Below are positions 8,621 through 17,768 of a stretch of 64,000 bases of DNA, piece by piece. This DNA comes from Leucobacter sp. UCMA 4100. GTDB taxonomy: Bacteria; Actinomycetota; Actinomycetes; Actinomycetales; Microbacteriaceae. The stretch is taken from contig NZ_JAFEUS010000002.1 in assembly GCF_027853335.1 (NCBI RefSeq), positions 806,001-870,000 on the forward strand, written 5' to 3'. The first letter of the stretch is position 1. Each line of letters begins with the position of its first letter. The translations under genes were made by a program, and so were the position numbers. Under the pieces are notes generated by a model. The model did no database searches. It was not told the DNA's origin and was given only the letters and a program-made list of their open reading frames with translations.

Positions 8621-9715
8621 TTATGCGCGCTTGTAGAACGGCAGCGCGACCACCTCGAAGGGCTGCGGCTTACCGCGCAGGTCGATGTCGAGCTTCGTGC
8701 CGGGCTCGGCGAGGTCGCGCGCGACATACGCGAGCGCGATCGGGTACCCGAGCGTCGGGCTGGGCAGGCCGCTCGTGACGGTGCCCACAACCTCTCCCTC
8801 AGAAACGACATCGTAGCCGCTGCGGCCTGCACGACGGCCGAGGCCCTTGAGCCCGACGAGCACGCGCTCCGGCGCAGCAGCGTTCTCGACCGCACTGCGG
8901 CCAACGAAGTTTTCTTCCTTCTTGAACGAGACGACGGGGCCAAGACCAGCCTGCGCGGGAACAACCTCACGGCTGAGCTCATTCCCGTAGAGCGGCATAC
9001 CAGCTTCGAGGCGCAGTGAGTCGCGTGAGGCGAGGCCGCAGGGCGTGATGCCGTGGGCTTCGCCGGTCTTCATGAGCGCGCTCCAGAGCGCCTCTGCCTT
9101 ATCATTCGTGACGTACAGCTCGAAGCCGTCTTCGCCGGTGTAGCCCGTGCGTGCGAGCAGCACGTCAATGCCGGCAGCGTTCGCCTCGATGGCTGAGTAG
9201 TACTTCATCTCACGCATCGCCTCAACGTCGGCCATGACCTCGGTGAGCACGGCAACCGAGGCCGGGCCCTGCACCGCGACGAGCGCGGTGTCAGCCGAGG
9301 CGTCGGTCAGCGTTACGTCGAAGCCTTCAGCACGCGCCGTAAGCTCAGACGAGACCACGGGAGCGTTGCCCGCGTTCGGCACGACGAGGTAGCGCTCCTC
9401 ACCCATGCGGTACACGATGAGGTCGTCGATGATGCCGCCGTCTTCTTGCAGCATGAGCGAGTACTTCGCGCGACCAACAGCCGTCACTGCGAAGTTGCCG
9501 GCGAAGGCGGTGTTCAAGAAGCGTGCTGCATCGGGGCCATCGACCCAGATCTCGCCCATGTGCGAGAGGTCGAAGATGCCCGCGGCCTCGCGCACAGCAC
9601 GGTGCTCGTCGAGCTCGGAGGCATAGCGCAGGGGCATGTCCCATCCACCGAAATCGGTGAAGTGTGCGCCGAGCGCCTCGTGTGTCGCGTGCAGCGGAGT
9701 GTTTTTCAACGTCAT
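8621..9715 (-). CDS. gcvT: Glycine cleavage system T protein (aminomethyltransferase)
   Basis: A 364-aa enzyme that transfers the methylene carbon from aminomethyl-lipoyl H protein to THF and releases ammonia. The N-terminus (TPLHATHEALGAHFTDFGGWDMP) and the DLSHMGE, YTGEDGFELYV and RDSLRLEAGMPLYG motifs are all characteristic, including the Asp of the folate site (RDSLRLE region). The ATG at 9715 is preceded by GAAAGGAATC. It sits 30 nt after gcvP. Confidence 0.97.
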   Translation of the reverse strand: MTLKNTPLHATHEALGAHFTDFGGWDMPLRYASELDEHRAVREAAGIFDLSHMGEIWVDGPDAARFLNTAFAGNFAVTAVGRAKYSLMLQEDGGIIDDLIVYRMGEERYLVVPNAGNAPVVSSELTARAEGFDVTLTDASADTALVAVQGPASVAVLTEVMADVEAMREMKYYSAIEANAAGIDVLLARTGYTGEDGFELYVTNDKAEALWSALMKTGEAHGITPCGLASRDSLRLEAGMPLYGNELSREVVPAQAGLGPVVSFKKEENFVGRSAVENAAAPERVLVGLKGLGRRAGRSGYDVVSEGEVVGTVTSGLPSPTLGYPIALAYVARDLAEPGTKLDIDLRGKPQPFEVVALPFYKRA

Positions 9716-9745
9716 AGTCTTGATTCCTTTCGGGCCGTCTTTGGC

Positions 9746-12592
9746 CTAGCTTTCAAACGCTTCGGGTGCGGGGCAGCTGCAAACGAGGTTGCGGTCGCCG
9801 TGCGCGCCGTCGATGCGGCCAACCGGAGCGAAGTACTTGTCAACGCGAAGCGAGTCGACCGGGAAGGCGGCCTGTTCGCGCGTGTACTTGCGATCCCACT
9901 CAGAGGTCACGACAGCCTTCGCGGTGTGCGGTGCGAGGCGCAGCGGCGACTCGTCAACCGTGAAGTCGCCCGCGATGACCTGGTCGATCTCGCCGCGAAT
10001 GGTGATCATCGCCTCGATGAAGCGATCCATCTCGGGAATGCTCTCTGACTCGGTCGGCTCAACCATGAGCGTGCCCGCAACCGGGAACGCGAGGGTGGGC
10101 GCGTGAAAACCGAAGTCGATGAGGCGCTTCGCGACGTCTTCAGCGGTCACGCCCGACTGGGCGGTGAGCTCGCGAAGGTCGAGAATGCACTCGTGCGCGA
10201 CGAGGCCCTCGTTGCCCGTGAAGAGCACCGGGAAGGAATCGCCGAGGCGCTTCGAAATGTAGTTTGCGTTGAGAATCGCGGTCTTGGTCGCGTGGGTGAG
10301 CCCCTCGCCGCCCATCATGGCGATGTAGGCGTACGAGATCGGGAGAACGCCGGCCGAGCCGAAGAGGGTCGCGACGATCGGCGTGCCACCGGGGGTGCTC
10401 ACGCGGCCGGTCGGGTCGCCGGGCAGGAAGGGCGCGAGGTGCTCAGCAACACCGATCGGGCCAACACCCGGGCCACCGCCTCCGTGGGGAATCGCGAAGG
10501 TCTTGTGCAGGTTCAGGTGCGAAACGTCGCCACCGAACTTGCCGGGCTGCGCGAGGCCAACGAGCGCGTTCATGTTGGCGCCGTCGATGTACACCTGGCC
10601 GCCGGCGGCGTGCACCTTCTCGCACACCTCACGCACGTCGGCGTCGTAGAGCCCGTACGTCGAGGGGTAGGTGATCATGATGGCGGCGAGCTCGTCGCGG
10701 TGCTTCTCGATCTTGGCGTCGAGATCGGCAATGTCGATGAGCCCCGTCTCGGTGTTCTTCACCACGACGACGCGCATGCCTGCGAGCACAGCCGAGGCCG
10801 CGTTCGTGCCGTGCGCCGAGGCGGGAATGACGCACACGTCGCGCTGCGTCTCACCGTTCGACTGGTGATAGCGGCGGATCGCGAGCAACCCTGCAAACTC
10901 ACCCGTTGCTCCCGAGTTCGGCTGAATCGAGAGGGCGTCGTAGCCCGTGATCTCGATGAGGCGCGCCTCGAGGTCGGCGATGAGCGCACGCCAGCCGGCG
11001 CTCTGATCCGCCGGAACGTACGGGTGAATCCCGGCGAACTCTGGCCAGGAAATCGACTCCATCTCGGCGGCCGAGTTGAGTTTCATGGTGCACGAACCGA
11101 GAGGAATCATCGTGCGGTCGAGCGCGAGGTCGCGGTCTGCGAGGCGGCGCAGGTAGCGCATCATCTGCGTCTCTGAGTTGACCGTGTTGAAGATCGGGTG
11201 CGTGAGGTATTCGCTCTCGCGCACGAGGGCAGCCGCGAAGCCGTAGTCACCGGCGGCGACGGCCGCTGCCGGGCTCGCGCCGAAGACGCGCACGACGGTG
11301 TCGACGTGTTCTGGCGTCGTGGTCTCGTCGGTCGAGATGCCGACGGTGTCGTCGTTCACGAGGCGCAGGTTGACGCCCGCAACCTCTGCGGCACGCACGA
11401 ACTCTGCGGCCTTACCTGGAGCCTTCACGAGCACGGTGTCGAAGAACTCGGTCGAGGCGAGTTCGAAGCCGGCAGCCGTGAGTGACGCGGCGATCGTGCG
11501 GGCGTGTGCGTGCGCACGCTCTGCGATGGCTTTGAGCCCCCGCGGGCCGTGGTACACGGCATACATTGACGCGGTGATCGCGAGCAATGCCTGCGCGGTG
11601 CAAATGTTGCTCGTCGCCTTCTCGCGGCGAATGTGCTGCTCGCGCGTCTGCAGCGCGAGGCGGTACGCGACGTCACCGGCCGAGTCGTATGAGACACCGA
11701 CGAGGCGGCCAGGCATCGAGCGGGTCAGCCCGTCGCGCACCGCGAGGTAGGCGGCGTGCGGGCCACCGAAGAAGAGTGGAACGCCAAAGCGCTGGGTGTT
11801 GCCGACGGCGACGTCGGCGCCCTGCTCGCCAGGCGAGGTGATGAGCGTGAGCGAGAGCAGGTCGGCGATCACGGTGACCATCGCGCCGCGTTCTTTCGCC
11901 TCGGCGATGATGCCGGCGTGATCCGCAACACTGCCATCGTTCCCGGGCTGCTGCAGCACGATGCCCGAGATCTCGCCCTCGGGAAGGCCCTGGGCCAGAT
12001 CGACGATCTCGATCTCGAAGTCAAGCGCCTCAGCGCGGCCGCGAATCACCTCGAGGGTCTGCGGGAAGATGTTGGCGTCGAGCACCGTCTTCGCGGTTGC
12101 CTTCGCCTTGTTCGCACGGCGCATGAGCAGCACGGCCTCAGCCGCGGCCGACGATTCGTCGAGCATCGAGGCATTCGCGATGGGCAGGCCAGTGAGATCG
12201 CTCACCATCGTCTGGAAGTTGAGCAGCGCCTCGAGACGGCCCTGTGAAATCTCAGGCTGGTATGGCGTGTACGCCGTGTACCACGAGGGGCTCTCGAGCA
12301 CGTTGCGCAGAATGACGGGGGGCGTGTGGGTGTCGTAGAACCCCTGCCCGATCATCTGGGTCTTGAGCACGTTCTGCGAGGCGAAGGCGCGCAGGTCTGA
12401 GAGAATCTCGGGCTCGGTGCGGCCCGAGGGCAGCTGCAGCGCGTTATCCATGCGAATATCGCGCGGAACAGCGGTGTCGACCAGGGCGTCAAGGGTTTCG
12501 TAGCCAACGACGCTCAGCAGGTGCTCGGCGTCGGCACCGTGCACGCCGGTGTGACGGTTGGCGAAGTGGGTTGGATCGGCGGTGATGCTCAT
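9746..12592 (-). CDS. gcvP: Glycine dehydrogenase (decarboxylating), P protein
   Basis: A 948-aa fused P protein (both halves in one chain) that decarboxylates glycine and loads the aminomethyl group on GcvH. The PLP lysine is in [18 protein letters not shown] in the C-terminal half, followed by the glycine-rich loop. The N-terminal half has the FANRHTG start and the SLLDEAT-like [12 protein letters not shown]. An in-frame extension to 12688 adds 32 residues but would run into the riboswitch. The ATG at 12592 has GAGGA spaced 7 nt upstream and is preferred. It is the first gene of the operon, directly behind the glycine riboswitch. Confidence 0.98.
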   Translation of the reverse strand: MSITADPTHFANRHTGVHGADAEHLLSVVGYETLDALVDTAVPRDIRMDNALQLPSGRTEPEILSDLRAFASQNVLKTQMIGQGFYDTHTPPVILRNVLESPSWYTAYTPYQPEISQGRLEALLNFQTMVSDLTGLPIANASMLDESSAAAEAVLLMRRANKAKATAKTVLDANIFPQTLEVIRGRAEALDFEIEIVDLAQGLPEGEISGIVLQQPGNDGSVADHAGIIAEAKERGAMVTVIADLLSLTLITSPGEQGADVAVGNTQRFGVPLFFGGPHAAYLAVRDGLTRSMPGRLVGVSYDSAGDVAYRLALQTREQHIRREKATSNICTAQALLAITASMYAVYHGPRGLKAIAERAHAHARTIAASLTAAGFELASTEFFDTVLVKAPGKAAEFVRAAEVAGVNLRLVNDDTVGISTDETTTPEHVDTVVRVFGASPAAAVAAGDYGFAAALVRESEYLTHPIFNTVNSETQMMRYLRRLADRDLALDRTMIPLGSCTMKLNSAAEMESISWPEFAGIHPYVPADQSAGWRALIADLEARLIEITGYDALSIQPNSGATGEFAGLLAIRRYHQSNGETQRDVCVIPASAHGTNAASAVLAGMRVVVVKNTETGLIDIADLDAKIEKHRDELAAIMITYPSTYGLYDADVREVCEKVHAAGGQVYIDGANMNALVGLAQPGKFGGDVSHLNLHKTFAIPHGGGGPGVGPIGVAEHLAPFLPGDPTGRVSTPGGTPIVATLFGSAGVLPISYAYIAMMGGEGLTHATKTAILNANYISKRLGDSFPVLFTGNEGLVAHECILDLRELTAQSGVTAEDVAKRLIDFGFHAPTLAFPVAGTLMVEPTESESIPEMDRFIEAMITIRGEIDQVIAGDFTVDESPLRLAPHTAKAVVTSEWDRKYTREQAAFPVDSLRVDKYFAPVGRIDGAHGDRNLVCSCPAPEAFES

Positions 12593-12632
12593 TGAGGGTT
12601 CCTCACAGGGGTTGGGCACAACAACTACAGGT

Positions 12633-12825
12633 ACCCTCCCCACTCTGTTGCAGACCTGAGAGATTCCGGCGCTTGCGCGCCATTGCACCGTCGGTGGAGG
12701 CAGAGCTTGCGCCCTACCTCGCTTTCCAGAGTTGCCACGCCCCGCGGTACGGGTGCCTGAGAGATTCTCGGGGAGGAGTTGCTCCTACGGCGCCACACTC
12801 AATCGTGTGGGCTCTCCCGCGAGGG
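12633..12825 (-). promoter_or_regulatory. Tandem glycine riboswitch
   Basis: On the minus strand this leader shows two glycine aptamers in series. Aptamer 1 (~12825-12727) starts GCGGGAGAGCC, then GCGCCGTAGGAGCAA, then GAATCTCTCAGGCA. Aptamer 2 (~12722-12633) has CCACCGACGGTGCAA and GGAATCTCTCAGGTC. The conserved GGAGCAA/GGTGCAA and TCTCAGG cores and the short linker fit the tandem gcvT-type riboswitch. gcvP begins about 40 nt downstream. By analogy with other gcv operons it should switch expression on when glycine is high. A promoter should lie in 12826-12900. Confidence 0.93.
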
Positions 12826-12878
12826 CGTATTGGCCGATATTCACATATGGCATTCATAGTACCACCTCGCGACGACAA

Positions 12879-13718
12879 TCAATGCGCAGCCGTATCAACG
12901 AGCACAGCCGCGGCAACGTCGGGGCGCTCCGGCGAGCCCGGCACGAAGACGACCGGGCCGCCCTGCGCGGGTGCCGCGGGCGTAAGCGTCGCAAGAATCT
13001 CGGCGCGAGAGAGCCCGCACTCGGCAAGAGCCGCGATCTCACGGGTGTTGAACCCCGCGACCGTCGGCCCGTTGCCCATATCAGTGCCGTAGCGCACCAC
13101 CCCACCCGCGCGGTGAAAGCGTCGAAGGTTATCGACCGCGATGCCAAACTCGTCGTCGGGGGTTCCCCAGCCATGAATATCGAGCGTCGAGATCCACACC
13201 ACATGTTCGGCCTGCGCCGCGATCTCGGCGTCATCGAGACGCTCGGTAAACGGCGTGTGGGCGAGCATCGTCGCACCGCACTCCCGTGCCCGCTGCGCCT
13301 CACCGGGCCCCTCGGCGTGCGCGACCACCGGAAGCCCCGCCGCGGCCGCAACGACGGCGCGCACGACGTCGCTCGAAGCCGCCGGCCCAGCGACGCTATT
13401 CATCGCGACCTTGAACACGCTCGCCCCAGCCTCACGCATACTGAGCGCGGCCTCGCGTGCGGCCGCTGCCCCATCGACCTCGATCACGCTGCCGGGGCCG
13501 GCCCACGAACGGTCAGAGGGGTAGCCGCCGGGCGCGGTAATGAAAGCGCCGGCATACGACACCGTGACTCCCCTCAGTCCGTCAGCAATGCCGCGCAGCC
13601 GCTCAACGTTCGAGCCGAGATCGAGCACGCGCGTGACGGGCGAGGGCTCGGGCCGCATGAGCTCGAGGTGCACGTGCCAATCGCGAAACCCGCCGGTGTT
13701 AAAACCCTCAGCGCCCAC
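12879..13718 (-). CDS. Amidohydrolase-family protein coupled to tryptophan dioxygenase
   Basis: A 279-aa protein with metal-hydrolase features: H15 and H17 in DWHVHLEL (first-strand HxH), a lysine in ASVFKVAMN that could bridge metals, a histidine in VVAHAEG, another in LDIHGWG, and a late Asp in YGTDMGNG. The order fits a compact amidohydrolase TIM barrel, though it is short for the superfamily. The GTG start at 13718 lies 3 nt after the kynA stop, so the two are coupled. TDO produces N-formylkynurenine, which needs hydrolysis of a formamide; no classic kynurenine formamidase is nearby. I infer, without proof, that this protein may do that step or a later one. Confidence 0.75.
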   Translation of the reverse strand: MGAEGFNTGGFRDWHVHLELMRPEPSPVTRVLDLGSNVERLRGIADGLRGVTVSYAGAFITAPGGYPSDRSWAGPGSVIEVDGAAAAREAALSMREAGASVFKVAMNSVAGPAASSDVVRAVVAAAAGLPVVAHAEGPGEAQRARECGATMLAHTPFTERLDDAEIAAQAEHVVWISTLDIHGWGTPDDEFGIAVDNLRRFHRAGGVVRYGTDMGNGPTVAGFNTREIAALAECGLSRAEILATLTPAAPAQGGPVVFVPGSPERPDVAAAVLVDTAAH

Positions 13719-13721
13719 GAG

Positions 13722-14579
13722 CTACCCTTTACCGACCTCGGTGCGAACGGCAAACAGCTCGGGAAAGAAGGTGAGGCTCAGTGCGCGCTGCAAGAAATCG
13801 ACGCCCGATGATCCGCCCGTTCCCGTCTTCATGCCGATCGTGCGGGTCACAACGCGCAGGTGCCTGAAGCGCCAAAACTGGAAGTTGTCTTCAATGTCGA
13901 CGAGCTCTTCGCACGCCTCATACAGATCCCAGTGCTCTTCGTGGTTCTCATAGATCGTGCGAAATACGTCAACGAGCCCGTCGTTGTGCTCATACGCCTC
14001 GGTCACGTCACGCTCGAGAATCTCGCTCGGCACGGGCAAGCCGCGACGGCTGAGGTACCGCAAGAACTCGTCGTAGAGCGTTGGCGCGGCAAGCTCGGCG
14101 GCGAGCAAGGCATGGTTCTCTGGCTCGGCCTCGAACACCCTGAGCATCTTCGCGTTCTTGTTGCCGAGCGCAAACTCAATCGCGCGGTACTGCACCGACT
14201 GAAAGCCCGACGAGTTGCCGAGCGAGTCGCGAAACTCTGCGTACTCAGAAGGCGTGAGCGTCGCGAGCACCGACCACTGCTGAATGAGCACCTCTTGAAT
14301 GTGCTTCACCCTCGCGAGCGGCTTGAGCGCCGAGCGCAGGTTGTCGCTCTTCAAGAATTCCCGCGAGGCCCGCAGTTCGTGCAGAATGAGCTTGAGCCAC
14401 AGCTCAGAGGTCTGGTGCTGAATGATGAACAGGAGTTCGTCGTGGTGCTCAGGGCTACTCACGGGGTGCTGCGCTGAAAGGAGCGCATCGAGCCCAAGGT
14501 ACGAGCCGTATGTCATCTTGTCACGCAGATCGGTGACGATGCCTTCTTCAAGCTTGCGGGTATTCTTTTCGACACTCAT
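13722..14579 (-). CDS. kynA: Tryptophan 2,3-dioxygenase
   Basis: A 285-aa haem enzyme that oxidises L-tryptophan to N-formylkynurenine. The catalytic-site histidine is H55 in [18 protein letters not shown]. The haem ligand is H240 in [14 protein letters not shown], followed by the diagnostic KTGTGGSSG. Length is normal. The ATG at 14579 has GAAAGGACC upstream. It is the first gene of a two-gene unit with the amidohydrolase. Neither kynureninase nor other kynurenine genes are seen in the window. Confidence 0.97.
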   Translation of the reverse strand: MSVEKNTRKLEEGIVTDLRDKMTYGSYLGLDALLSAQHPVSSPEHHDELLFIIQHQTSELWLKLILHELRASREFLKSDNLRSALKPLARVKHIQEVLIQQWSVLATLTPSEYAEFRDSLGNSSGFQSVQYRAIEFALGNKNAKMLRVFEAEPENHALLAAELAAPTLYDEFLRYLSRRGLPVPSEILERDVTEAYEHNDGLVDVFRTIYENHEEHWDLYEACEELVDIEDNFQFWRFRHLRVVTRTIGMKTGTGGSSGVDFLQRALSLTFFPELFAVRTEVGKG

Positions 14580-14882
14580 AGCGGTCCTTTCGCCTTCTCG
14601 GCCACTCGGTAATCTACTCGACCCACTCGCAAATTGTCAGAGCGTGGGCGACGAAATGTCTCTTTTGGGTATCATTTCGACACCTGTTGCGGGACCCCTC
14701 ACTGCGTTCGCCTTGATTTTATGCGGATCCCGCAGCTCACCCCACTCCTCAGAGCTATTGTGAGCCGGTTGACACGCGTCAAGAACCGAATATATTTGGC
14801 GAAGTAGTGAGGACTTCCTGGTCTCACACAACGCACAACATGTTTGTTCCGCAACGACGCGAAAGACCATAGGTAACACACC
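14580..14882. other. Divergent regulatory region, kynA / alanine symporter
   Basis: No gene seen. It contains the start signals of kynA on the minus strand and the strong promoter for the symporter at 14769-14796. A short palindrome, TTGACACGCGTCAA (14769-14782), overlaps that promoter. The rest shows no clear structure. Confidence 0.5.
14769..14796 (+). promoter_or_regulatory. Sigma70-type promoter of the symporter with overlapping palindrome
   Basis: TTGACA (14769-14774) and TATATT (14791-14796) are separated by 16 bp, close to consensus and rare in such GC-rich DNA. The -35 forms the left half of the palindrome TTGAC-ACGC-GTCAA (14769-14782), a plausible repressor site. Transcription should start near 14803, leaving an ~80-nt leader before the GTG at 14883. 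Confidence 0.7.
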
Positions 14883-16400
14883 GTGCTCGATACCATTCAG
14901 GGATTTCTTGACAGCGCAAGCTCTGTCATCTGGGGACCCTTTGTTCTGATTCCCCTCCTCTTTCTCACAGGCCTCTACCTCACAATTCGACTCGGAGGCC
15001 TCCAGTTTATTCGCTTGGGCGCTGCCCTAAACCTCGGCATCATCAAGCGCCGAGATGCCGGCGCGAAGGGTGACATTAGCCAGTTCCAGGCGCTCACAAC
15101 CGCTCTCGCCGCAACCGTAGGCGTGGGCAACATCGTGGGCGTGGCCGGCGCAATCGGCATTGGCGGCCCAGGCGCCCTCTTCTGGATGTGGGTGACCGGC
15201 CTGCTCGGCATGGCCTCGAAGTACGCAGAGGCGTTTCTCGGCGTGCGTTACCGCTCGGCCGATGAACATGGCGAGCGCAACGGCGGCCCACAGTATTACC
15301 TCCAGAAGGGCATCAAGGGCCCCGTCGGCAAGATTCTTGCTTGGGCCTTCACCATCTTCACGGTGCTCGCCTGCTTCGGTATCGGCAACATGACCCAGGC
15401 TAATGCGATCGCTGAAAACGCAGAGCGCTCATTCGGCGTTGACCCCTTCTGGGTTGGCATCGTGCTCGCCGTGCTCACCGGGCTCGTACTCGTTGGCGGC
15501 ATTAAGTCAATCGGCAAGGTGACCGCCGGCTTCGTTCCCATCATGATCCTGCTCTACGTGGTCGCCGCCCTCTACATCCTCTTCGTCAATGTCGGCGATG
15601 TTCCTGCCGCTTTCGGCCAGATCTTCTCAGAAGCCTTCACCGGAACGGCCGCAACTGGCGGCTTCCTCGGGTCAGTCTTCATCATTGCTATTCAGTACGG
15701 CTTTGCCCGCGGTATCTTCTCGAACGAGTCGGGCATGGGGTCGGCTGCAATCGCCGCGGCCTCGGCACAGACGAGCCACCCTGTACGCCAGGGCCTCGTC
15801 TCGATGACGCAGACCTTCATCGACACCATCATCGTGGTCACCATGACCGGCCTTGTGATCATCACGACCGGCACCTGGAGCATGGTCGATCCTGACACCG
15901 GAGAGCAAATCTCGAAGGCGCTCATGACCGGCGAGGCATTCTCGCACGGTCTCCCGGGCGAGTGGGGCCACTGGATCGTCACCATTGGCGTCATCATGTT
16001 CGCTTACTCGACGATTCTCGGTTGGTCGTACTACGGCGAACGAAACGCAGTGCGCATCTTCGGCCGTAAAGCTACGATTCCCTTCCGTATCATCTTCTCT
16101 GCCGTCGTGTTCATTGGCGCGACCACGCAGCTCGAGGTTGTCTGGTCATTCTCAGACGTCATGAACGGCCTCATGGCCATTCCGAACTTGATCGGTCTAC
16201 TCATTCTCTCGGGTCTCATCGCCCGTGAGACGAAGGCGTACATCAAGTTCGACCCGAAGCTCACGGCCACCGCAGATCAGGTCGCCGAGCACTTCAAGAA
16301 CGATCCTGCGTACCTCGAGTGGAACACGCAAGAGATCGCCCTTGAATCGCGCAAGGAAACGTACCTCAATACGAAACGAAACGCGGTAATCCCGAGCTAA
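14883..16400 (+). CDS. Alanine/glycine:cation symporter (AGCS family)
   Basis: A 505-aa membrane protein with about ten or eleven helices that imports alanine or glycine with Na+ or H+. Family signatures include GDISQFQALTTALAATVGVG near residue 65-85 and the GIFSNESGMGSAAIAAA motif near 275-290. The GTG at 14883 is the start. Behind it a long hairpin serves as terminator. Nearby genes handle glycine (gcv) and amino acid oxidation (DadA-like), which agrees with uptake of small neutral amino acids, but substrate preference cannot be read directly. Confidence 0.94.
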   Translation: MLDTIQGFLDSASSVIWGPFVLIPLLFLTGLYLTIRLGGLQFIRLGAALNLGIIKRRDAGAKGDISQFQALTTALAATVGVGNIVGVAGAIGIGGPGALFWMWVTGLLGMASKYAEAFLGVRYRSADEHGERNGGPQYYLQKGIKGPVGKILAWAFTIFTVLACFGIGNMTQANAIAENAERSFGVDPFWVGIVLAVLTGLVLVGGIKSIGKVTAGFVPIMILLYVVAALYILFVNVGDVPAAFGQIFSEAFTGTAATGGFLGSVFIIAIQYGFARGIFSNESGMGSAAIAAASAQTSHPVRQGLVSMTQTFIDTIIVVTMTGLVIITTGTWSMVDPDTGEQISKALMTGEAFSHGLPGEWGHWIVTIGVIMFAYSTILGWSYYGERNAVRIFGRKATIPFRIIFSAVVFIGATTQLEVVWSFSDVMNGLMAIPNLIGLLILSGLIARETKAYIKFDPKLTATADQVAEHFKNDPAYLEWNTQEIALESRKETYLNTKRNAVIPS

Positions 16401-16412
16401 GCTCGCGGGCTG

Positions 16413-16450
16413 AGGTGTGGGGTGGCCAGTTCGCTGGTCGCCCCACACCT
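16413..16450 (+). terminator. Terminator-like hairpin after the symporter
   Basis: A 10-bp stem AGGTGTGGGG/CCCCACACCT (16413-16422 with 16441-16450) continues inward through GGCCAG/CTGGTC with few mismatches and a TTCG-type loop. It lies 12 nt after the stop. A run of T is weak (TCTTTCTTCTC further on). Confidence 0.7.
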
Positions 16451-16503
16451 GTCTCAGCATCCCTCACAGTCTTTCTTCTCGCCACAGTTGTAAGGTTTCT
16501 GCC

Positions 16504-17367
16504 ATGCAGCCAGCAACGATCGCCACACTTGCCCAGGTGATAACAGACTCGCGCCCCGTCGCGATCCTCACCGGCGCGGGCATCAGCACCGACTCGGGCA
16601 TTCCCGACTACCGCGGCGCTGGTACCCCGCCCCGCACACCCATGAACATCGCCGAGTTCATGAATGACCCGCTGTACCGCAAGCGCTTTTGGGCAGGGGC
16701 GAGCGTGAACGCGAGGCGCGGCTGGAATGTCTCGCCAAACCCCGGCCACTTCGCGCTCGCAGCCCTCGAGGCGCAGGGCTACGCCGAGGGGGTCATCACG
16801 CAGAACGTCGACGGGTTGCACCGCGACGCAGGCACGAAGCACCTTGTCGAGTTGCACGGCAGTGGCGCTTCCATTCGTTGCACCTCGTGCACGGGCCGCT
16901 TCTCGCGAGCCGCCGTCATCGACTGGTTTGAGCAGGCGAACCCGGGGTACGTGGAGTCCCAAGAAGCCGCCGAGATCGCGCCCGACGGTGACGCTCAGGT
17001 GACCGGGATCGAGCACCTCACGGTGCCGGTCTGCCCCATCTGCACCGGGGTGCTGCGCCCCGAGGTCGTGTATTTCGGCGAGACCGTGCCGAAGCCCGTT
17101 TTTACCGCCGCAGCCGATCTCGTCGAACGCGCGGGGGCTCTCGCCGTCATCGGCTCATCGCTGGCGGTCAACACGGGCATTCGCCTCGTTCGCATTGCCG
17201 AGCAGCGCGGCGTACCCCTCATCGTCATCAACCGTGGCCCGACCGCGGTCGATCACAAGGCTGACCTCCGCATCGAGTCGGGCGCGACTGAGGCGTTAGG
17301 CGCACTTGTCGAGGCTCTCGGCGTTGTGCCGGGCGAAGGGTTCGACGCGGGCACGCAAGCTTCCTAA
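16504..17367 (+). CDS. Sir2-family NAD-dependent protein deacetylase
   Basis: A 287-aa sirtuin. NAD-binding motifs GAGIS (24-28), GIPDYRG and TQNVDGLH (99-106), catalytic H118 in ELHGS, and four zinc cysteines (C126/C129 in CTSC, C177/C180 in CPIC) are all intact. The zinc module insert is somewhat long. An in-frame extension to 16417 exists but runs through the preceding terminator; the ATG at 16504 is 7 nt after TAAGGT (16491-16496), consistent with a leaderless start. Likely targets are lysine-acylated metabolic enzymes, but none can be named from sequence. It faces a small minus-strand gene across a strong bidirectional terminator. Confidence 0.94.
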   Translation: MQPATIATLAQVITDSRPVAILTGAGISTDSGIPDYRGAGTPPRTPMNIAEFMNDPLYRKRFWAGASVNARRGWNVSPNPGHFALAALEAQGYAEGVITQNVDGLHRDAGTKHLVELHGSGASIRCTSCTGRFSRAAVIDWFEQANPGYVESQEAAEIAPDGDAQVTGIEHLTVPVCPICTGVLRPEVVYFGETVPKPVFTAAADLVERAGALAVIGSSLAVNTGIRLVRIAEQRGVPLIVINRGPTAVDHKADLRIESGATEALGALVEALGVVPGEGFDAGTQAS

Positions 17368-17410
17368 CCCGGCGGATCGCGCAGGCTTTCACTTGCCCAG
17401 GCCGCAGGCC

Positions 17411-17443
17411 GGGCTCTGCTCTCAATCATCGAGAGCAGAGCCC
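17411..17443. terminator. Bidirectional terminator
   Basis: A perfect 13-bp stem (GGGCTCTGCTCTC at 17411-17423 with 17431-17443) and a 7-nt loop AATCATC lie between the convergent sirtuin gene and the small acidic gene. It can fold the same way on either strand. No U-tract. Confidence 0.75.
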
Positions 17444-17461
17444 GTGGCCAGCCGCCCTTCG

Positions 17462-17638
17462 TTACCGGCCGTCGTGCTCGCGATGCCGGGTATTATCGAT
17501 GCCGTCAACCTCGTCGGCAACGTCGGTGTCTTCTGCGGTGAGCGGTGACTCGTTTTGCCACGTCTCTTCGAGCTGGGCACGAAGTTCTTGCTCACCCTGC
17601 GGATCGTCATACTGGGGTTTCTTATCTGCTTCGCTCAT
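17462..17638 (-). CDS. Small acidic hypothetical protein
   Basis: A 58-aa, very acidic, charged protein (MSEADKKPQYDDPQGEQEL start, many D/E through the middle, HREHDGR end) with no hydrophobic segment. I do not recognise a family. The ATG at 17638 has GGAAG upstream and TACCCT 6 nt before it, the same leaderless pattern as its neighbours. The upstream extension of this frame to 17848 runs into dadA and the terminator and looks spurious. Being flanked by terminators on both sides suggests a genuine independent gene. Confidence 0.55.
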   Translation of the reverse strand: MSEADKKPQYDDPQGEQELRAQLEETWQNESPLTAEDTDVADEVDGIDNTRHREHDGR

Positions 17639-17710
17639 GCTTCCAGGGTACGCTTCGCGCCCGGCGGCATCAAGTGCGCCGCGTTCAGGCAGAGTCCTTT
17701 GAAAACACAG

Positions 17711-17748
17711 AGCGGGCGCCCCAACGCCGAAACGTTGGAACGCCCGCT
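17711..17748 (-). terminator. Terminator of the DadA-like gene
   Basis: Stem of AGCGGGCG/CGCCCGCT (17711-17718 with 17741-17748) plus inner CCAACG/CGTTGG (17721-17726 with 17733-17738). Read on the minus strand it is followed by CTGTGTTTTC. It lies about 20 nt past the stop at 17769. Confidence 0.8.
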
Positions 17749-17768
17749 GTGAGCAGAACCCGGAGGTG

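Noticed and set aside
14769-14782. TTGACACGCGTCAA as a fifth operator of the 26-42 kb TetR regulon
   Set aside because: Its arms are 5 bp and the half-site distance differs (5-4-5 rather than 6-4-6), so it would be bound by a different protein.
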